Positions 8,767 to 18,073 of a DNA stretch of 64,000 nt are shown piece by piece. The stretch covers positions 2,732,001 through 2,796,000 of the forward strand of contig CP133187.1 of assembly GCA_030913685.1 (NCBI GenBank), written 5' to 3'. Numbering within the stretch: the first letter of the stretch is position 1; every line of letters starts with the position of its first letter. The notes under the pieces are model-generated. The model was given only the letters and a program-made list of their open reading frames with translations. It did not search any database and was not told the DNA's origin. The position numbers and the translations under genes were made by a program. Source of the DNA: Oscillospiraceae bacterium MB24-C1. GTDB lineage: Bacteria; Bacillota; Clostridia; Oscillospirales; Ruminococcaceae.

Positions 8767-9324
8767 ATGATTTCAGCAGGTGAATTTAGAAACGGCGTAA
8801 CCTTTGACATTGACGGCAATGTCTTTCAGATTATTGAATTTCAGCACGTCAAGCCGGGTAAGGGTGCCGCTTTTGTTCGCACCAAGATCCGCAACGTAAT
8901 TTCCGGTTCGGTCACCGACCGCACCTTCAGCCCCAGCGAGAAATTCCCGACCGCTTTTGTCGAGCGCAAGGACATGGAGTATCTCTATAACGATGGCGGG
9001 CTTTATTATTTCATGGATTCCGAAACCTACGAGAACATCCCGATCAACGAGGACAAGCTTTCGGACAACTTTAAGTTTGTCAAGGAGAATGTTACCTGCA
9101 AGGTTCTCTCCTACAAGGGTGTAATCTTCGGCGTTGAGCCGCCTAACTTCCTTGAGTTGCAGGTCGCTCAGACCGATCCTGGCTTTAAGGGCGATACCGC
9201 TACCAATGCTTCAAAGCCCGCTACCCTTGAAACCGGTGCAGAAATTCGTGTTCCGCTCTTCATCAACGAGGGCGACATGATTCGCGTCGATACCAGAACT
9301 GGCGAATACCTCGAGCGCGCTTAA
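8767..9324 (+). CDS. efp: translation elongation factor P
   Basis: EF-P rescues ribosomes stalled at consecutive prolines by placing a modified loop near the peptidyl-transferase centre. The 185-residue product contains the KOW-like N-terminal domain and two OB-fold domains of normal length. The modified loop reads KPGKG with Lys32 at the tip, the position modified with aminopentanol in Bacillus. No epmA-type gene is nearby, which fits the Firmicute type. The C-terminal signature region ([20 protein letters not shown]) is intact. AAGGAGG lies 9 bases upstream of the ATG. It is followed after about 37 bases by the zinc-ribbon gene. Confidence 0.97.
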   Translation: MISAGEFRNGVTFDIDGNVFQIIEFQHVKPGKGAAFVRTKIRNVISGSVTDRTFSPSEKFPTAFVERKDMEYLYNDGGLYYFMDSETYENIPINEDKLSDNFKFVKENVTCKVLSYKGVIFGVEPPNFLELQVAQTDPGFKGDTATNASKPATLETGAEIRVPLFINEGDMIRVDTRTGEYLERA

Positions 9325-9361
9325 TGCTTTTACAATATAAATTTTAAGGAGGATGACCGAC

Positions 9362-9787
9362 ATGACTGTTACTGAAAGAGTTGCATACCTTAAGGGTCTT
9401 ACCGAGGGTCTTGATCTTGATACTTCCAGCAAGGAAGGAAAGCTGCTCAACGCGATCATCGACGTGCTTGATGACATTGCGTTTGAAGTCAGCGACCTGC
9501 AGGAGGTTGTCGGCGAACTCGGCGAACAGATCGACATGATTGACGAGGACCTTGATGGACTCGAAGAGATTGTTTATGACGACGAAGAGTACGACGATGA
9601 CGACTGTGACTGCTGCCAGGACGGCGATTTGTACGAAATCGTATGCCCGAGCTGCGGCGACAGCATTTACCTCGACGAGGATATGGTAGAAGAAGGCGAG
9701 ATGGATTGCCCTAATTGCGGCGAGCATCTTGAGTTCGACTTCGACGAGGATGAAGACGAAGAGGGCGAGACCGAAGGCGACGAGTAA
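9362..9787 (+). CDS. acidic CD1247-type protein with zinc ribbon
   Basis: The 141-residue product starts with a helical domain (ERVAYLKGLTEGLDLDTSSK) found in clostridial proteins annotated by the CD1247 N-terminal domain. It then has an extremely Asp/Glu-rich linker and a zinc ribbon (CPSCGDSIYL ... CPNCGEHLEF), ending in a second acidic tail. A CDCC pair in the linker could also bind metal. The function is unknown. I chose the ATG at 9362, because the ATG at 9353 directly abuts the AAGGAGG ribosome site (9346-9352). The gene follows efp without a terminator, so it probably shares the efp promoter. The terminator at 9819 closes the unit. Confidence 0.75.
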   Translation: MTVTERVAYLKGLTEGLDLDTSSKEGKLLNAIIDVLDDIAFEVSDLQEVVGELGEQIDMIDEDLDGLEEIVYDDEEYDDDDCDCCQDGDLYEIVCPSCGDSIYLDEDMVEEGEMDCPNCGEHLEFDFDEDEDEEGETEGDE

Positions 9788-9818
9788 GCCGCGCTTTTGT
9801 TTCATCTGAAAACGCACA

Positions 9819-9856
9819 AAAAAGCGGCTTCTCAATTTATTGAGAAGCCGCTTTTT
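9819..9856 (+). terminator. terminator of the efp unit
   Basis: A 15-bp perfect stem (AAAGCGGCTTCTCAA with TTGAGAAGCCGCTTT) around a 4-base loop is followed by a T-run. It is close to symmetric, but only plus-strand genes read into it. Confidence 0.9.
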
Positions 9857-9870
9857 CTCGGTGAGGGAGT

Positions 9871-10644
9871 GTGGTGGGTATCGGTATTAAAAGGAATGCG
9901 CAGAGTCTGAAAACGCTGCGTTTAAACTGGAAAAGCTGCCTGGATTTATTCTTTCCACCACGATGCGCCGTCTGCCGTGAGGTGACGCCCATTGGGACAG
10001 CACTTTGCCCCGAGTGCATGCAGCAGCTGCCGGAAAAGCTTTGCGCCGCCAACCGCTGCCCAGTCTGCGGAAAGCCTGTTGACAGTTGCGTCTGCCGAGA
10101 AGTACCTTTTTATTTTTCTCGCGGCGTTTCTGCTTTTTGCTATGAGTCGGATACACATTATTTAATCAATTGCCTCAAAATGCAGCCGCACAGCCCGGCG
10201 TTGGAGCAGGCCGCAAGCTTGATGGCCGAAGCCTTTGTGATTTTTGGCTTGGCTGAAGCTGGTCACTTTGATGCAGTGACCGAGGTGCCGATGAGCGCCG
10301 AAAACATAGAAAAGCGCGGGCATAATCAGGCCAGAACGCTGGCGGAAAAGCTGGCGATACGGCTGAATATAGACTATTTACCATCTCCGCTGATCTGTGA
10401 CGCAAAAAAGCAGGCACAGCATACCCTTTCATTTACTCAGCGGTTTGAAAACGCGCAAAAGGGCTATCATAGGCAAACGGGGGCAACTTGTTTCGGACGC
10501 ATTCTGCTCGTTGACGATGTGATGACCACCGGTGCCACACTTGACCGCTGCGCGCAGCTTTTGCGCCAATGTGGTGCCACGGAGGTCTGCTGCCTGACGG
10601 CTTCCACTACGTTGCGGCGGGGGGATATGCCGGAGTTGTTGTGA
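9871..10644 (+). CDS. ComF family protein (phosphoribosyltransferase-like)
   Basis: The 257-residue protein has the ComF layout. A double zinc ribbon comes first (CAVCREV ... CPECMQQ, then CPVCGKPVDSCVC). A type I phosphoribosyltransferase domain follows, with the PRPP loop ILLVDDVMTTGATLDRC near residue 215. In Bacillus ComF helps move single-stranded DNA into the cytoplasm during transformation, and many genomes keep the gene without known competence. No comE or comG genes are in the window. The start is GTG at 9871 behind GAGGGAG; no ATG is available upstream. It stands alone downstream of a terminator, and no promoter was recognised with confidence. Confidence 0.85.
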   Translation: MVGIGIKRNAQSLKTLRLNWKSCLDLFFPPRCAVCREVTPIGTALCPECMQQLPEKLCAANRCPVCGKPVDSCVCREVPFYFSRGVSAFCYESDTHYLINCLKMQPHSPALEQAASLMAEAFVIFGLAEAGHFDAVTEVPMSAENIEKRGHNQARTLAEKLAIRLNIDYLPSPLICDAKKQAQHTLSFTQRFENAQKGYHRQTGATCFGRILLVDDVMTTGATLDRCAQLLRQCGATEVCCLTASTTLRRGDMPELL

Positions 10645-10694
10645 AGTGCAGTCAAAAAGACGCCGAGAACAACGCACTACCACCATAAAAAGTC

Positions 10695-10722
10695 AGCCGC
10701 ATGAATCTCATGCGGCTTCTTT
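10695..10722 (+). terminator. weak hairpin terminator after comF
   Basis: AGCCGCATGA (10695-10704) pairs with TCATGCGGCT (10708-10717) across a 3-base loop. Only a short interrupted T-run (TCTTT) follows, so termination may be partial. Confidence 0.55.
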
Positions 10723-10732
10723 GATGAATGCA

Positions 10733-10828
10733 TCAATAAATATATGACATAATCATAAAAAACAAGACGATAAGCGCCAGCATCATTCCGAATCCTATTG
10801 CGAGTGCCCAGATGATGTTTTCAGGCAT
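10733..10828 (-). CDS. possible 31-residue single-span membrane peptide
   Basis: A minus-strand frame encodes MPENIIWALAIGFGMMLALI followed by VLFFMIMSYIY. It is a short polar start, then one uninterrupted hydrophobic helix, then stop. The ribosome site is weak (GTAGG about 8 bases upstream). The frame is far too hydrophobic and tidy to be an obvious shadow, and it does not overlap any gene. It lies between comF and tRNA-Val. It could be a small membrane protein or a type I toxin-like peptide, or chance. No antisense RNA promoter was recognised. Confidence 0.35.
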   Translation of the reverse strand: MPENIIWALAIGFGMMLALIVLFFMIMSYIY

Positions 10829-10997
10829 GGCAAGCCTACTTTCCGTCAGAAGTTTAAAGTATAAAGCCGGTAATCAAGCCGGCTTGAATCATCTATTCGT
10901 CGGTTGCTGTATCGTGGGCTCATAAAGATTATTTAAAATTTTAATAATTAAAAAACCTTCAAAATCCGCATCACAATGCAGAATTTGAAGGTTTCTT

Positions 10998-11074
10998 TGG
11001 TGGACGCACCCGGGCTCGAACCGGGGACCTCTTGCGTGTGAAGCAAGCGCTCTGACCAGCTGAGCTATGCCTCC
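10998..11074 (-). tRNA. tRNA-Val (anticodon CAC)
   Basis: The minus strand gives a full cloverleaf with the 3' CCA encoded. The anticodon stem CTTGC/GCAAG encloses TTCACAC, so the anticodon is CAC, which reads GUG. The T arm CCCGG-TTCGAGC-CCGGG is perfect and the D arm is GCTC/GAGC. The acceptor stem has one G-G mismatch at the fourth pair. Confidence 0.93.
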
Positions 11075-11166
11075 GAAGCTTAATAAGTATAGCATATTTA
11101 AAAAATGATGGCAAGTCCCATAATAAAAAAAGTGCAAAATTTTTCAGCATAATTTTGAGACTTTTA

Positions 11167-11195
11167 TTGCGCATAGGCGCATTTTCTGTTATTAT
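11167..11195 (+). promoter_or_regulatory. candidate promoter of prfC
   Basis: TTGCGC (11167-11172), 17 bases, TATTAT (11190-11195), ending 35 bases before the prfC ATG. Both boxes are imperfect. Confidence 0.45.
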
Positions 11196-11230
11196 AAACG
11201 TTTGTAGGATATAGAAATCGTAGTAGAAGC

Positions 11231-12835
11231 ATGGGGGATTATACCTTGTCAAAATTAGAGCATGAAATCAAGCGGCGCAGAACATTTGCGATTATCTCGC
11301 ATCCTGACGCCGGTAAAACCACCCTCACAGAAAAATTTCTGCTTTATGGCGGCGCTATTCAGCTGGCCGGCTCAATTAAGGGCAAAAAGGCTGCGCGACA
11401 CGCTGTTTCAGACTGGATGGAGATAGAGAAGCAGCGCGGCATCTCGGTCACTTCGTCGGTTATGCAGTTTGAATATGAGGGATATTGCATCAATATTCTC
11501 GATACCCCGGGACATCAGGATTTCTCTGAAGACACTTACCGCACCCTGATGGCAGCCGACTCAGCCGTGATGGTCATTGACGCTTCAAAGGGCGTTGAGA
11601 ACCAGACTCGGAAGCTCTTTAAGGTTTGCACCATGCGCCACATTCCGATTTTCACCTTTATTAACAAGATGGACCGCGACGCCCGCAGCCCCTATGAGCT
11701 GCTTGAGCAGATCGAGGAGGAACTGGGCATCGAGACCTATCCGGTCAACTGGCCGATCGGCTCTGGGCGCGATTTTAAAGGCGTGTTCGACCGGCACCGC
11801 CGCGAGATTATTGCGTTTACTGCCAATAGTGGCGGTGCGCGTGCGGTGGATGCTACTGAGTTGGAACTTGACGATGCGCGGCTGGGCGAAATCCTCGGCG
11901 AAGAGCTGCACAGCACCTTGCAGGAGGATATTGAGCTGATCGACGGGGCAGGCGTAGAATTTGACCAGAAGCGGGTGGATTGCGGTGAGCTGACGCCGGT
12001 GTTTTTCGGTTCGGCGCTGACCAACTTCGGCGTAGAACCGTTTTTGGAGGATTTTCTGCGCATGACCAGCCCGCCTCTGTCGCGCACTGCCGACATCGGT
12101 GTTGTAGATCCTTTTGAAGATAAGTTTTCGGCCTTTGTGTTTAAAATTCAGGCCAACATGAACAAGGCGCACCGCGACCGCGTCGCATTTATGCGCATCT
12201 GCTCCGGGCGGTTTGAAAAGGGTGCCGATGTACTGCATATTCAGGCGGGGCGCAAGCTCAAGCTTTCGCAGCCGCAGCAGATGATGGCGCAGGATCGTGA
12301 AATTGTTGAAGAGGCTTTTGCGGGTGATATCATCGGCGTGTTTGACCCGGGCATCTTTTCCATCGGCGATACGGTCTGCGCCCCATCCCGGCCGGTGATC
12401 TTTGAGGGCATCCCAACTTTTGCGCCCGAGCATTTTGCGGTCATTACTCAAAAAGACACGCTCAAACGCAAGCAGTTTGTCAAGGGCATGAGCCAAATTG
12501 CGCAGGAGGGTGCCATCCAGATTTTCCAGGAGCCGGGAACCGGTATGGAGCGCGTCATTGTGGGTGTGGTCGGCGTGCTGCAGTTCGACGTGCTTGAGCA
12601 CCGGCTGCTTCATGAGTATGGGGTTGAAATCCGACGCGAAAATCTACCGTACCAATATATTCGTTGGCTGACCAATAAGGAAATGGACCCCAAGAAGCTG
12701 CAACTCTCGTCCGATACCAAGCGCATACAGGATTTAAAGGGCAACAACCTGCTGCTGTTTGCCAACAGTTGGAGTGTGCAATGGGCGCTTGATCACAATA
12801 AGGGGCTTGAACTGGCGGAGTTTTCAAAAAGCTGA
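11231..12835 (+). CDS. prfC: peptide chain release factor 3
   Basis: RF3 is a translational GTPase that removes RF1/RF2 from the ribosome after termination. The 534-residue product has the G1 motif SHPDAGKTTLTE, the long RF3-specific insert KGKKAARHAVSDWMEIEKQR before RGISVTSSV (G2), DTPGHQDF (G3) and FINKMDRD (G4). It ends with the RF3-type C-terminal domain containing the block MERVIVGVVGVLQFDVLEHR. Length is normal and no key motif is missing. The upstream ribosome site is weak (GTAGTAGAAG). The gene forms a single unit closed by the hairpin at 12867. The call is secure. Confidence 0.95.
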   Translation: MGDYTLSKLEHEIKRRRTFAIISHPDAGKTTLTEKFLLYGGAIQLAGSIKGKKAARHAVSDWMEIEKQRGISVTSSVMQFEYEGYCINILDTPGHQDFSEDTYRTLMAADSAVMVIDASKGVENQTRKLFKVCTMRHIPIFTFINKMDRDARSPYELLEQIEEELGIETYPVNWPIGSGRDFKGVFDRHRREIIAFTANSGGARAVDATELELDDARLGEILGEELHSTLQEDIELIDGAGVEFDQKRVDCGELTPVFFGSALTNFGVEPFLEDFLRMTSPPLSRTADIGVVDPFEDKFSAFVFKIQANMNKAHRDRVAFMRICSGRFEKGADVLHIQAGRKLKLSQPQQMMAQDREIVEEAFAGDIIGVFDPGIFSIGDTVCAPSRPVIFEGIPTFAPEHFAVITQKDTLKRKQFVKGMSQIAQEGAIQIFQEPGTGMERVIVGVVGVLQFDVLEHRLLHEYGVEIRRENLPYQYIRWLTNKEMDPKKLQLSSDTKRIQDLKGNNLLLFANSWSVQWALDHNKGLELAEFSKS

Positions 12836-12866
12836 TTCAAGTGATCATATTCATAAATCAATATGC

Positions 12867-12911
12867 AAAACGCGTCTTGAAGCGGAACTTCGCTTCAAGA
12901 CGCGTTTTTAC
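12867..12911 (+). terminator. bidirectional terminator, prfC and dehydratase-like gene
   Basis: An 18-bp perfect stem (12867-12884 with 12891-12908) around a 6-base loop is flanked by A-runs on the left and T-runs on the right. It can serve prfC and, on the other strand, the convergent gene ending at 12990. Confidence 0.9.
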
Positions 12912-12989
12912 GTTTTAGGATAGAGAGTATGGTCTTTAAAAATATCAAATGCCGGATGATGCTACGTTTTTAAAAAAATTCAAACTAAA

Positions 12990-14309
12990 CTACACCAACA
13001 CAGGCTCGCGGTTATCAGTGGTTTGTGTCTGTCCCAGCTCATGGTCAAGACGCTCTTTAGCAACAGCCAGCATCAGCTTGATGCGGTTTTCTTGATTGAC
13101 GCGGGTGGCTGAAGGATCATAGTCAATCGCGACAATGTTCGAAATATTGCCATATAATTCGCGTAGTCGGTGGATCATGCCCTTGCCGCTGATGTGGTTG
13201 GGCAGGCAGCCAAATGGCTGTGCGCAGACGATGTTGCCGTAACCGTGCTCGATCAGCTCGACCATTTCGGCGGTGAGCAGCCAGCCCTCGCCCATCTTGT
13301 TGCCATAGCCGATGATGTCCTTGACCAATGCCTTGAGATGATAATAAGGAGATGGCGCGGTGAATTGCGGATGCTTTGACAGTACGTCGAGCATGATGCG
13401 TTCCATGCGCAGTAAAAGCTTCATAAATCCGCTAACAGCCAAATATTTCATGCAGTTACCGCCGTATAGCTTATGATCCTCAAGACGGTTGTCCACTTTG
13501 AACAGCATAAAATTCAACAGGCCGGGTAACATGATCTCGCAGTCCTGCGAGGCTAAAAACTCCTCAAGATTGTTGTTGGCGAGCTTTGAATATTTGACAT
13601 AGATTTCACCGACAATGCCGACCTTGACCTTGGGGGTGTGGGTGATTCGTATCTGCCCAAAATCGGTGGCAATGCGTTCAAGATTATGCTTCATTTGGGT
13701 CAGGTTTAGGCCGTTTCCAGCTTTAAACTGACGGGTCAACTCGGCAATCCACCGCTTGATCATGCCGTCGGCGCTGCCCTTGTCGTCCTCATAGGGGCGA
13801 ATTTGGTTCGAAAGCAGCATGAGCATATCCCCATAGATCAAGGCGGCGATCAGCTTTCTGATCATCGGCAGCGTCACCTGAAAGCCCGGGTTTTCCTCAA
13901 GGCCCGAAAGGTTAGCCGAAATGACTGGCAAATGGCTGTACCCAGCCTTGACAAGCGCCTTGCGCAGCAGATGTATATAGTTTGACGCACGGCAACCGCC
14001 GCCGGTCTGGCTCATCATTAGCGCAGTTTTGTCCAGGTCATATTTGCCACTGTTTAATGCGTCTATCAGCTGGCCTATGACCAGCAAGGCGGGATAACAG
14101 GTGTCGTTGTGGACATATTTTAAGCCCTCTTCAACCACCTGATGGCTGCAGTTTTCAAGAATTTCGATCTTGTAACCGGCATTGCGCATCACGTTGCGAA
14201 TTAACTCAAAATGAATCGGGGCCATCATGGGAACTAAAATGGTGTAGTCGCGTCGCATTTCTTTAGTAAAGATAATGCGACTGGGTTGTTGCGATTGGGG
14301 TTCATGCAT
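12990..14309 (-). CDS. 2-hydroxyacyl-CoA dehydratase-like subunit (activase-associated)
   Basis: This 439-residue protein resembles the dehydratase-like module that accompanies the BadF/HgdC-type activase. Blocks seen are YVHNDTCYPALLVIGQ, MMSQTGGGCRASNY, YGGNCMKYL and QPFGCLPNHISGKGM, each with a Cys in a position suited to an iron-sulfur cluster. In many Clostridia these modules form part of one ~1,400-residue polypeptide of unknown substrate. Here they are a separate gene whose start ATG (14309) overlaps the upstream stop (ATGCATGA), with AGGAGGT 7 bases upstream. It is probably a cytoplasmic radical-type or electron-transfer enzyme. No CoA-transferase is adjacent, so the substrate is unknown. 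Confidence 0.75.
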   Translation of the reverse strand: MHEPQSQQPSRIIFTKEMRRDYTILVPMMAPIHFELIRNVMRNAGYKIEILENCSHQVVEEGLKYVHNDTCYPALLVIGQLIDALNSGKYDLDKTALMMSQTGGGCRASNYIHLLRKALVKAGYSHLPVISANLSGLEENPGFQVTLPMIRKLIAALIYGDMLMLLSNQIRPYEDDKGSADGMIKRWIAELTRQFKAGNGLNLTQMKHNLERIATDFGQIRITHTPKVKVGIVGEIYVKYSKLANNNLEEFLASQDCEIMLPGLLNFMLFKVDNRLEDHKLYGGNCMKYLAVSGFMKLLLRMERIMLDVLSKHPQFTAPSPYYHLKALVKDIIGYGNKMGEGWLLTAEMVELIEHGYGNIVCAQPFGCLPNHISGKGMIHRLRELYGNISNIVAIDYDPSATRVNQENRIKLMLAVAKERLDHELGQTQTTDNREPVLV

Positions 14310-17259
14310 GGCAGCTACCTCCTGCTGCAGTTTGTACATTTTTTTGATCGACCGCGGCAAACAGGCTGCGCAGTCTTATTTTAACAGCACCCAAATTGGT
14401 TATTTCGTCGATTTTTATCTGAGTATAAAGCCTCCCCTCGTCCTCTAGCAGAGAACGCACTTCATCTGTTGTGATGGCGTCGATGCCACAGCCAAACGAA
14501 ACCAGCTGCACAAGGTGCATGTCGGGTTGATCTTTGATATATCGGGCGGCGGCATAAAGCCTCGAGTGATAGGTCCACTGGTTTAAGACATTGACCGGGA
14601 ATTTTGGCACACGGTCGCTGATGACATCCTCCGAAATAACCCCGACCCCAAAGCTGGTGATAAGATTGTCGATACCGTGGTTGATTTCCGGGTCGATATG
14701 ATATGGTCTGCCCGCCAGCACAATAATGGGGCTACCGTTTGCGCGGGCCTCTTGGATGATGGCTTCGCCGCGTTCGCGGATGCGTGCAAGATAAACATCC
14801 TGTTCAGCGTAAGCGGCTTTTGCAGCATTTTGCACCTCAGACAGCGTGATATTATCGTCGGGGAAATAATCGGTCAGTATTTTGTGCATTTTCTTCGGGA
14901 ACTCATATGGTCGGTGAATGCCGACGTAATCCTTAATAAAGGTGGCGCTGCGCAGGTCGGGCATGTTCGCACCGATGACCTCGGGGTAATAGGCCACAAC
15001 CGGGCAGTTATAGTGGTTATCCCCCAAATTTTCGTCGAGATTGTAGCTCATACAGGGGTAAAATACGGTTTTAATTCCGTTATCAATCAGTGTTTGCACA
15101 TGCCCGTGCATCAGTTTGGCGGGAAAGCAAACGGTATCCGACGGAATGGTGCTCTGTCCGAGCAGATAGATCTCACGGTCGGAGAGCGGCGAGGTCACGA
15201 TTGAAAAGTCAAGCTGTGAGAAAAACGCGTGCCAAAATGGCAGCAGCTCAAACATATTGAGCCCCATTGGAATACCGATTACACCACGTTTAGCCTGTGG
15301 ATTAGGTCCGTAGGCTTTTAATAGCTCGAGCTTATAATTGTAGATGTTCAGCGCATTAAAATTGTGGCGGTTGGTCACGGGGCGTTCGCACCGGTTGCCG
15401 CTGATGTATTTGCGTCCGCCAAAGAAAGTGTTGATGGTCAGATGGCAATGGTTTTCGCATAGGCCGCAGTTTATGTCCTTGATATTGTGGATAAAACTTT
15501 CCAGCTGTGCCAGCGTGGCAATACTGCTTTGACTCTTGGGGTGCGATTGGGCATAAAGCGCAGCGCCGTAGGCGCCCATCAACCCGGCAATGGTCGGGCG
15601 AACCGCTTCAAGCTTCATTTCCTGCTCAAAAGCGCGTAGCACAGCATCATTTAAAAAGGTGCCGCCTTGAACAACGACGTGCCGCCCAAGTTCCTCGGGC
15701 GAGGAGGCACGGATAACCTTATATAGAGCATTTTTGACAACGCTAATCGAAAGACCTGCCGAGATGTTCTGGATGGAAGCGCCGTCCTTCTGTGCCTGTT
15801 TGACCGAGGAATTCATAAACACGGTGCAGCGGCTGCCCAGATCGACGGGGCGGTCAGCAAACAGGCCAAGTCTGGCAAAATCCTCAACGTTGTAGCCTAA
15901 GGCGTTCGCAAAGGTCTGCAAAAATGAGCCGCAGCCCGAGGAGCAGGCCTCATTTAAAAAGATGCTATCAATAATGCCGTTTTCAATTTTAAAGCATTTA
16001 ATGTCTTGACCGCCGATATCAATAATGAATTCAACATCCGGCAAAAAATGTTGCGCCGCCGCAAGATGTGCAGCGGTTTCAACGATGCCGTAATCTAGCG
16101 AAAATGCATTTTTAATAAAATCCTCACCGTATCCGGTGGCTGTGGCACCCGCAATGGCGATGCGGGGATATCGAGTATAGAAATCGATTAGAAATTCACG
16201 CACAACCGGAACGGGGTTACCCTTGTTGGGTTGATAAACACTGGACAAAAGACAACCCTCGTCATCGATAACCGCCAGCTTGATCGTTGTGGAGCCGGCA
16301 TCAACGCCAAGAAAAGCCCTGCCGGTGTAAGCGGCGGGGTCGGCTTCCTCAATGGTGCATCGGCTGTGGCGCGCACAAAAATCACTGTATTGCCGATCGT
16401 TCTCAAATAACGGTTCAATAAAATGATACTGCCCCGTATGTGATAGATTGCCCAGCAGATGTAACGCCTTTTGCGGTTCGATAGCTCGGTCGGCACAAAG
16501 CGCCGCGCCAATCGCGACATAATAAAGAGAGTTCTCAGGGCAGAGGCCAGTAACCTTTAAAGTGCTGTCAAAGCTTTTTCTCAGTTCGGATAAAAAGGTG
16601 AGCGGGCCGCCTAAGTAGATGACGTTACCGGTGATGGGGCGACCCTGTGCCAGCCCCGCGACGGTCTGGTTGACAACTGCCGAAAAAATGGAGGCAGCGA
16701 TATCATCATGGTTTGCGCCTTGATTGAGTAGCGGCTGAATATCGGACTTGGCAAACACGCCGCAGCGCGAAGCGATGGTATACAGGCGCTGGGCACGCGC
16801 GGCATAATCATTCATCTGCTGTGGTGTAATATCCAATAAAGTCGCCATCTGATCAATAAATGCCCCGGTGCCGCCGGCACAGGAGCCATTCATGCGCACC
16901 TCTAGCCCATTCTTCAGGAATAGAATTTTAGCGTCCTCGCCGCCCAGCTCAATAGCCGCATCGGTTTCGGGCAGACGGTTGCGCAGGGCAACACGGGTCG
17001 CGAAAACTTCTTGCACAAAGGGAATGCCGCATTTTTCGGCCAGTCCCATGCCCGCAGAGCCCGAAATTGCTAGCACGAGACCGTCTTGTAGAGCAAAATT
17101 TTGGCGGACTATGTTGATGAGCTCGGTTGTTTTTTCTGCAATTTGCGAATAATGGCGCTCATACGAATGATAGACAATATTGTCATTCGTATCGAGCACC
17201 ACACACTTTATAGTCGTAGAACCTATATCAATACCAATTTTCACTTGTTTCACCCACAC
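14302..17259 (-). CDS. double BadF/HgdC-type ATPase with DUF2229 domain (acyl-CoA dehydratase activase)
   Basis: The 985-residue protein contains two ATPase domains of the ASKHA fold. The first begins IGIDIGSTTIKCVVLD and carries the cluster-ligand motif NGSCAGGTGAFIDQ. The second begins near residue 315 with LGVDAGSTTIKLAVID and carries NEACSSGCGSFLQ. A DUF2229-type domain follows from about 655 (CGLCENHCHL, GIPMGLNMFELLPF, DTVCFPAKLMHGH). Activases of this type use ATP to send a low-potential electron to a partner dehydratase. The partner is probably the overlapping downstream gene at 12990. It is oxygen-sensitive chemistry, consistent with an anaerobe. The start may be ATG 17259 or a GTG a few codons downstream. 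Confidence 0.85.
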   Translation of the reverse strand: MWVKQVKIGIDIGSTTIKCVVLDTNDNIVYHSYERHYSQIAEKTTELINIVRQNFALQDGLVLAISGSAGMGLAEKCGIPFVQEVFATRVALRNRLPETDAAIELGGEDAKILFLKNGLEVRMNGSCAGGTGAFIDQMATLLDITPQQMNDYAARAQRLYTIASRCGVFAKSDIQPLLNQGANHDDIAASIFSAVVNQTVAGLAQGRPITGNVIYLGGPLTFLSELRKSFDSTLKVTGLCPENSLYYVAIGAALCADRAIEPQKALHLLGNLSHTGQYHFIEPLFENDRQYSDFCARHSRCTIEEADPAAYTGRAFLGVDAGSTTIKLAVIDDEGCLLSSVYQPNKGNPVPVVREFLIDFYTRYPRIAIAGATATGYGEDFIKNAFSLDYGIVETAAHLAAAQHFLPDVEFIIDIGGQDIKCFKIENGIIDSIFLNEACSSGCGSFLQTFANALGYNVEDFARLGLFADRPVDLGSRCTVFMNSSVKQAQKDGASIQNISAGLSISVVKNALYKVIRASSPEELGRHVVVQGGTFLNDAVLRAFEQEMKLEAVRPTIAGLMGAYGAALYAQSHPKSQSSIATLAQLESFIHNIKDINCGLCENHCHLTINTFFGGRKYISGNRCERPVTNRHNFNALNIYNYKLELLKAYGPNPQAKRGVIGIPMGLNMFELLPFWHAFFSQLDFSIVTSPLSDREIYLLGQSTIPSDTVCFPAKLMHGHVQTLIDNGIKTVFYPCMSYNLDENLGDNHYNCPVVAYYPEVIGANMPDLRSATFIKDYVGIHRPYEFPKKMHKILTDYFPDDNITLSEVQNAAKAAYAEQDVYLARIRERGEAIIQEARANGSPIIVLAGRPYHIDPEINHGIDNLITSFGVGVISEDVISDRVPKFPVNVLNQWTYHSRLYAAARYIKDQPDMHLVQLVSFGCGIDAITTDEVRSLLEDEGRLYTQIKIDEITNLGAVKIRLRSLFAAVDQKNVQTAAGGSCHA

Positions 17260-18073
17260 ATTGTGTTATGCTGAAAGATTAAAGCATCAAAGCTGTCAAA
17301 TTAGGGATTAGTCACGAGTTGCCTTTGAAGTATCTATAGCATAGAAGCTTTGTGTCAGGATGTCAATATCTATAAAACTGATACATATTTAATGGGAAAA
17401 CGTGTGACGTTTCTTTTTAGGACCTATTGCGGCAATACACTGAACAAGATATGAACGGAAAGTGTAAAGGCGCACAAAGGCCTTGGCAGCATGCCAAATA
17501 TGGCGGAAACCCTGTGAAAAAGGCGGTTTGTGCAGGAAATTATGCACAATGACGAAATAATGCACTTATTTCTGTGAATATGAAATTTGAGGACTACAAC
17601 TGTACTTGCGTAACGAACAAGTGAATTTTAATAATGAAGGAAATTGCATATCGGTTGCAAAAAAACGAACGAAATAAAGCGGAATTTTAATCTGATACAG
17701 AAATATGAAGCTAAAAATGAAGGGAGGGTCAAGTAATTTAACATATTAATGCATTAAAATTTTTTACACAAAAAGGCAAAAAATGGGCTTAATGGTTATT
17801 AATTATAGTAAAATATACATTTTAATGAATATTGCAAAAAACTATAAAAAGCTTTTATAATAAAGGAAATAAACAAATACTCAAAAACAATAATACAGAA
17901 AATATACATAAAAGCTAAATATATTGTAATTTTATTCATTTTGTTCATGATTTAGCCCAAAAAACTTGCCAATTATTTACCCCTGTGCTATACTGTAAAC
18001 ACTAATGGCGGTTGACATTTTTTTATCTAAAATCAAAACCGCACATAATGCAAGTTGAATGGGAGGAAATTTC
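17260..18073 (+). other. long AT-rich intergenic region
   Basis: About 800 bases separate the divergent activase and TRAP operons. I see no credible gene. It contains a 15-base inverted repeat TTGGCA-gca-TGCCAA (17483-17497), a spaced repeat of TTATGCAC/TAATGCAC near 17540-17565, and long A/T stretches from 17690 to 17960. The TRAP promoter lies at its right end. Confidence 0.5.
17966..17994 (+). promoter_or_regulatory. promoter of the TRAP operon
   Basis: TTGCCA (17966-17971), 17 bases, TATACT (17989-17994), followed by an ~80-base leader to the ATG at 18074. Confidence 0.65.

Noticed and set aside
11585-12613. Long minus-strand reading frame (342 codons)
   Set aside because: It lies entirely inside prfC, has no ribosome site or promoter, and its composition reflects the opposite strand of a GC-rich gene.
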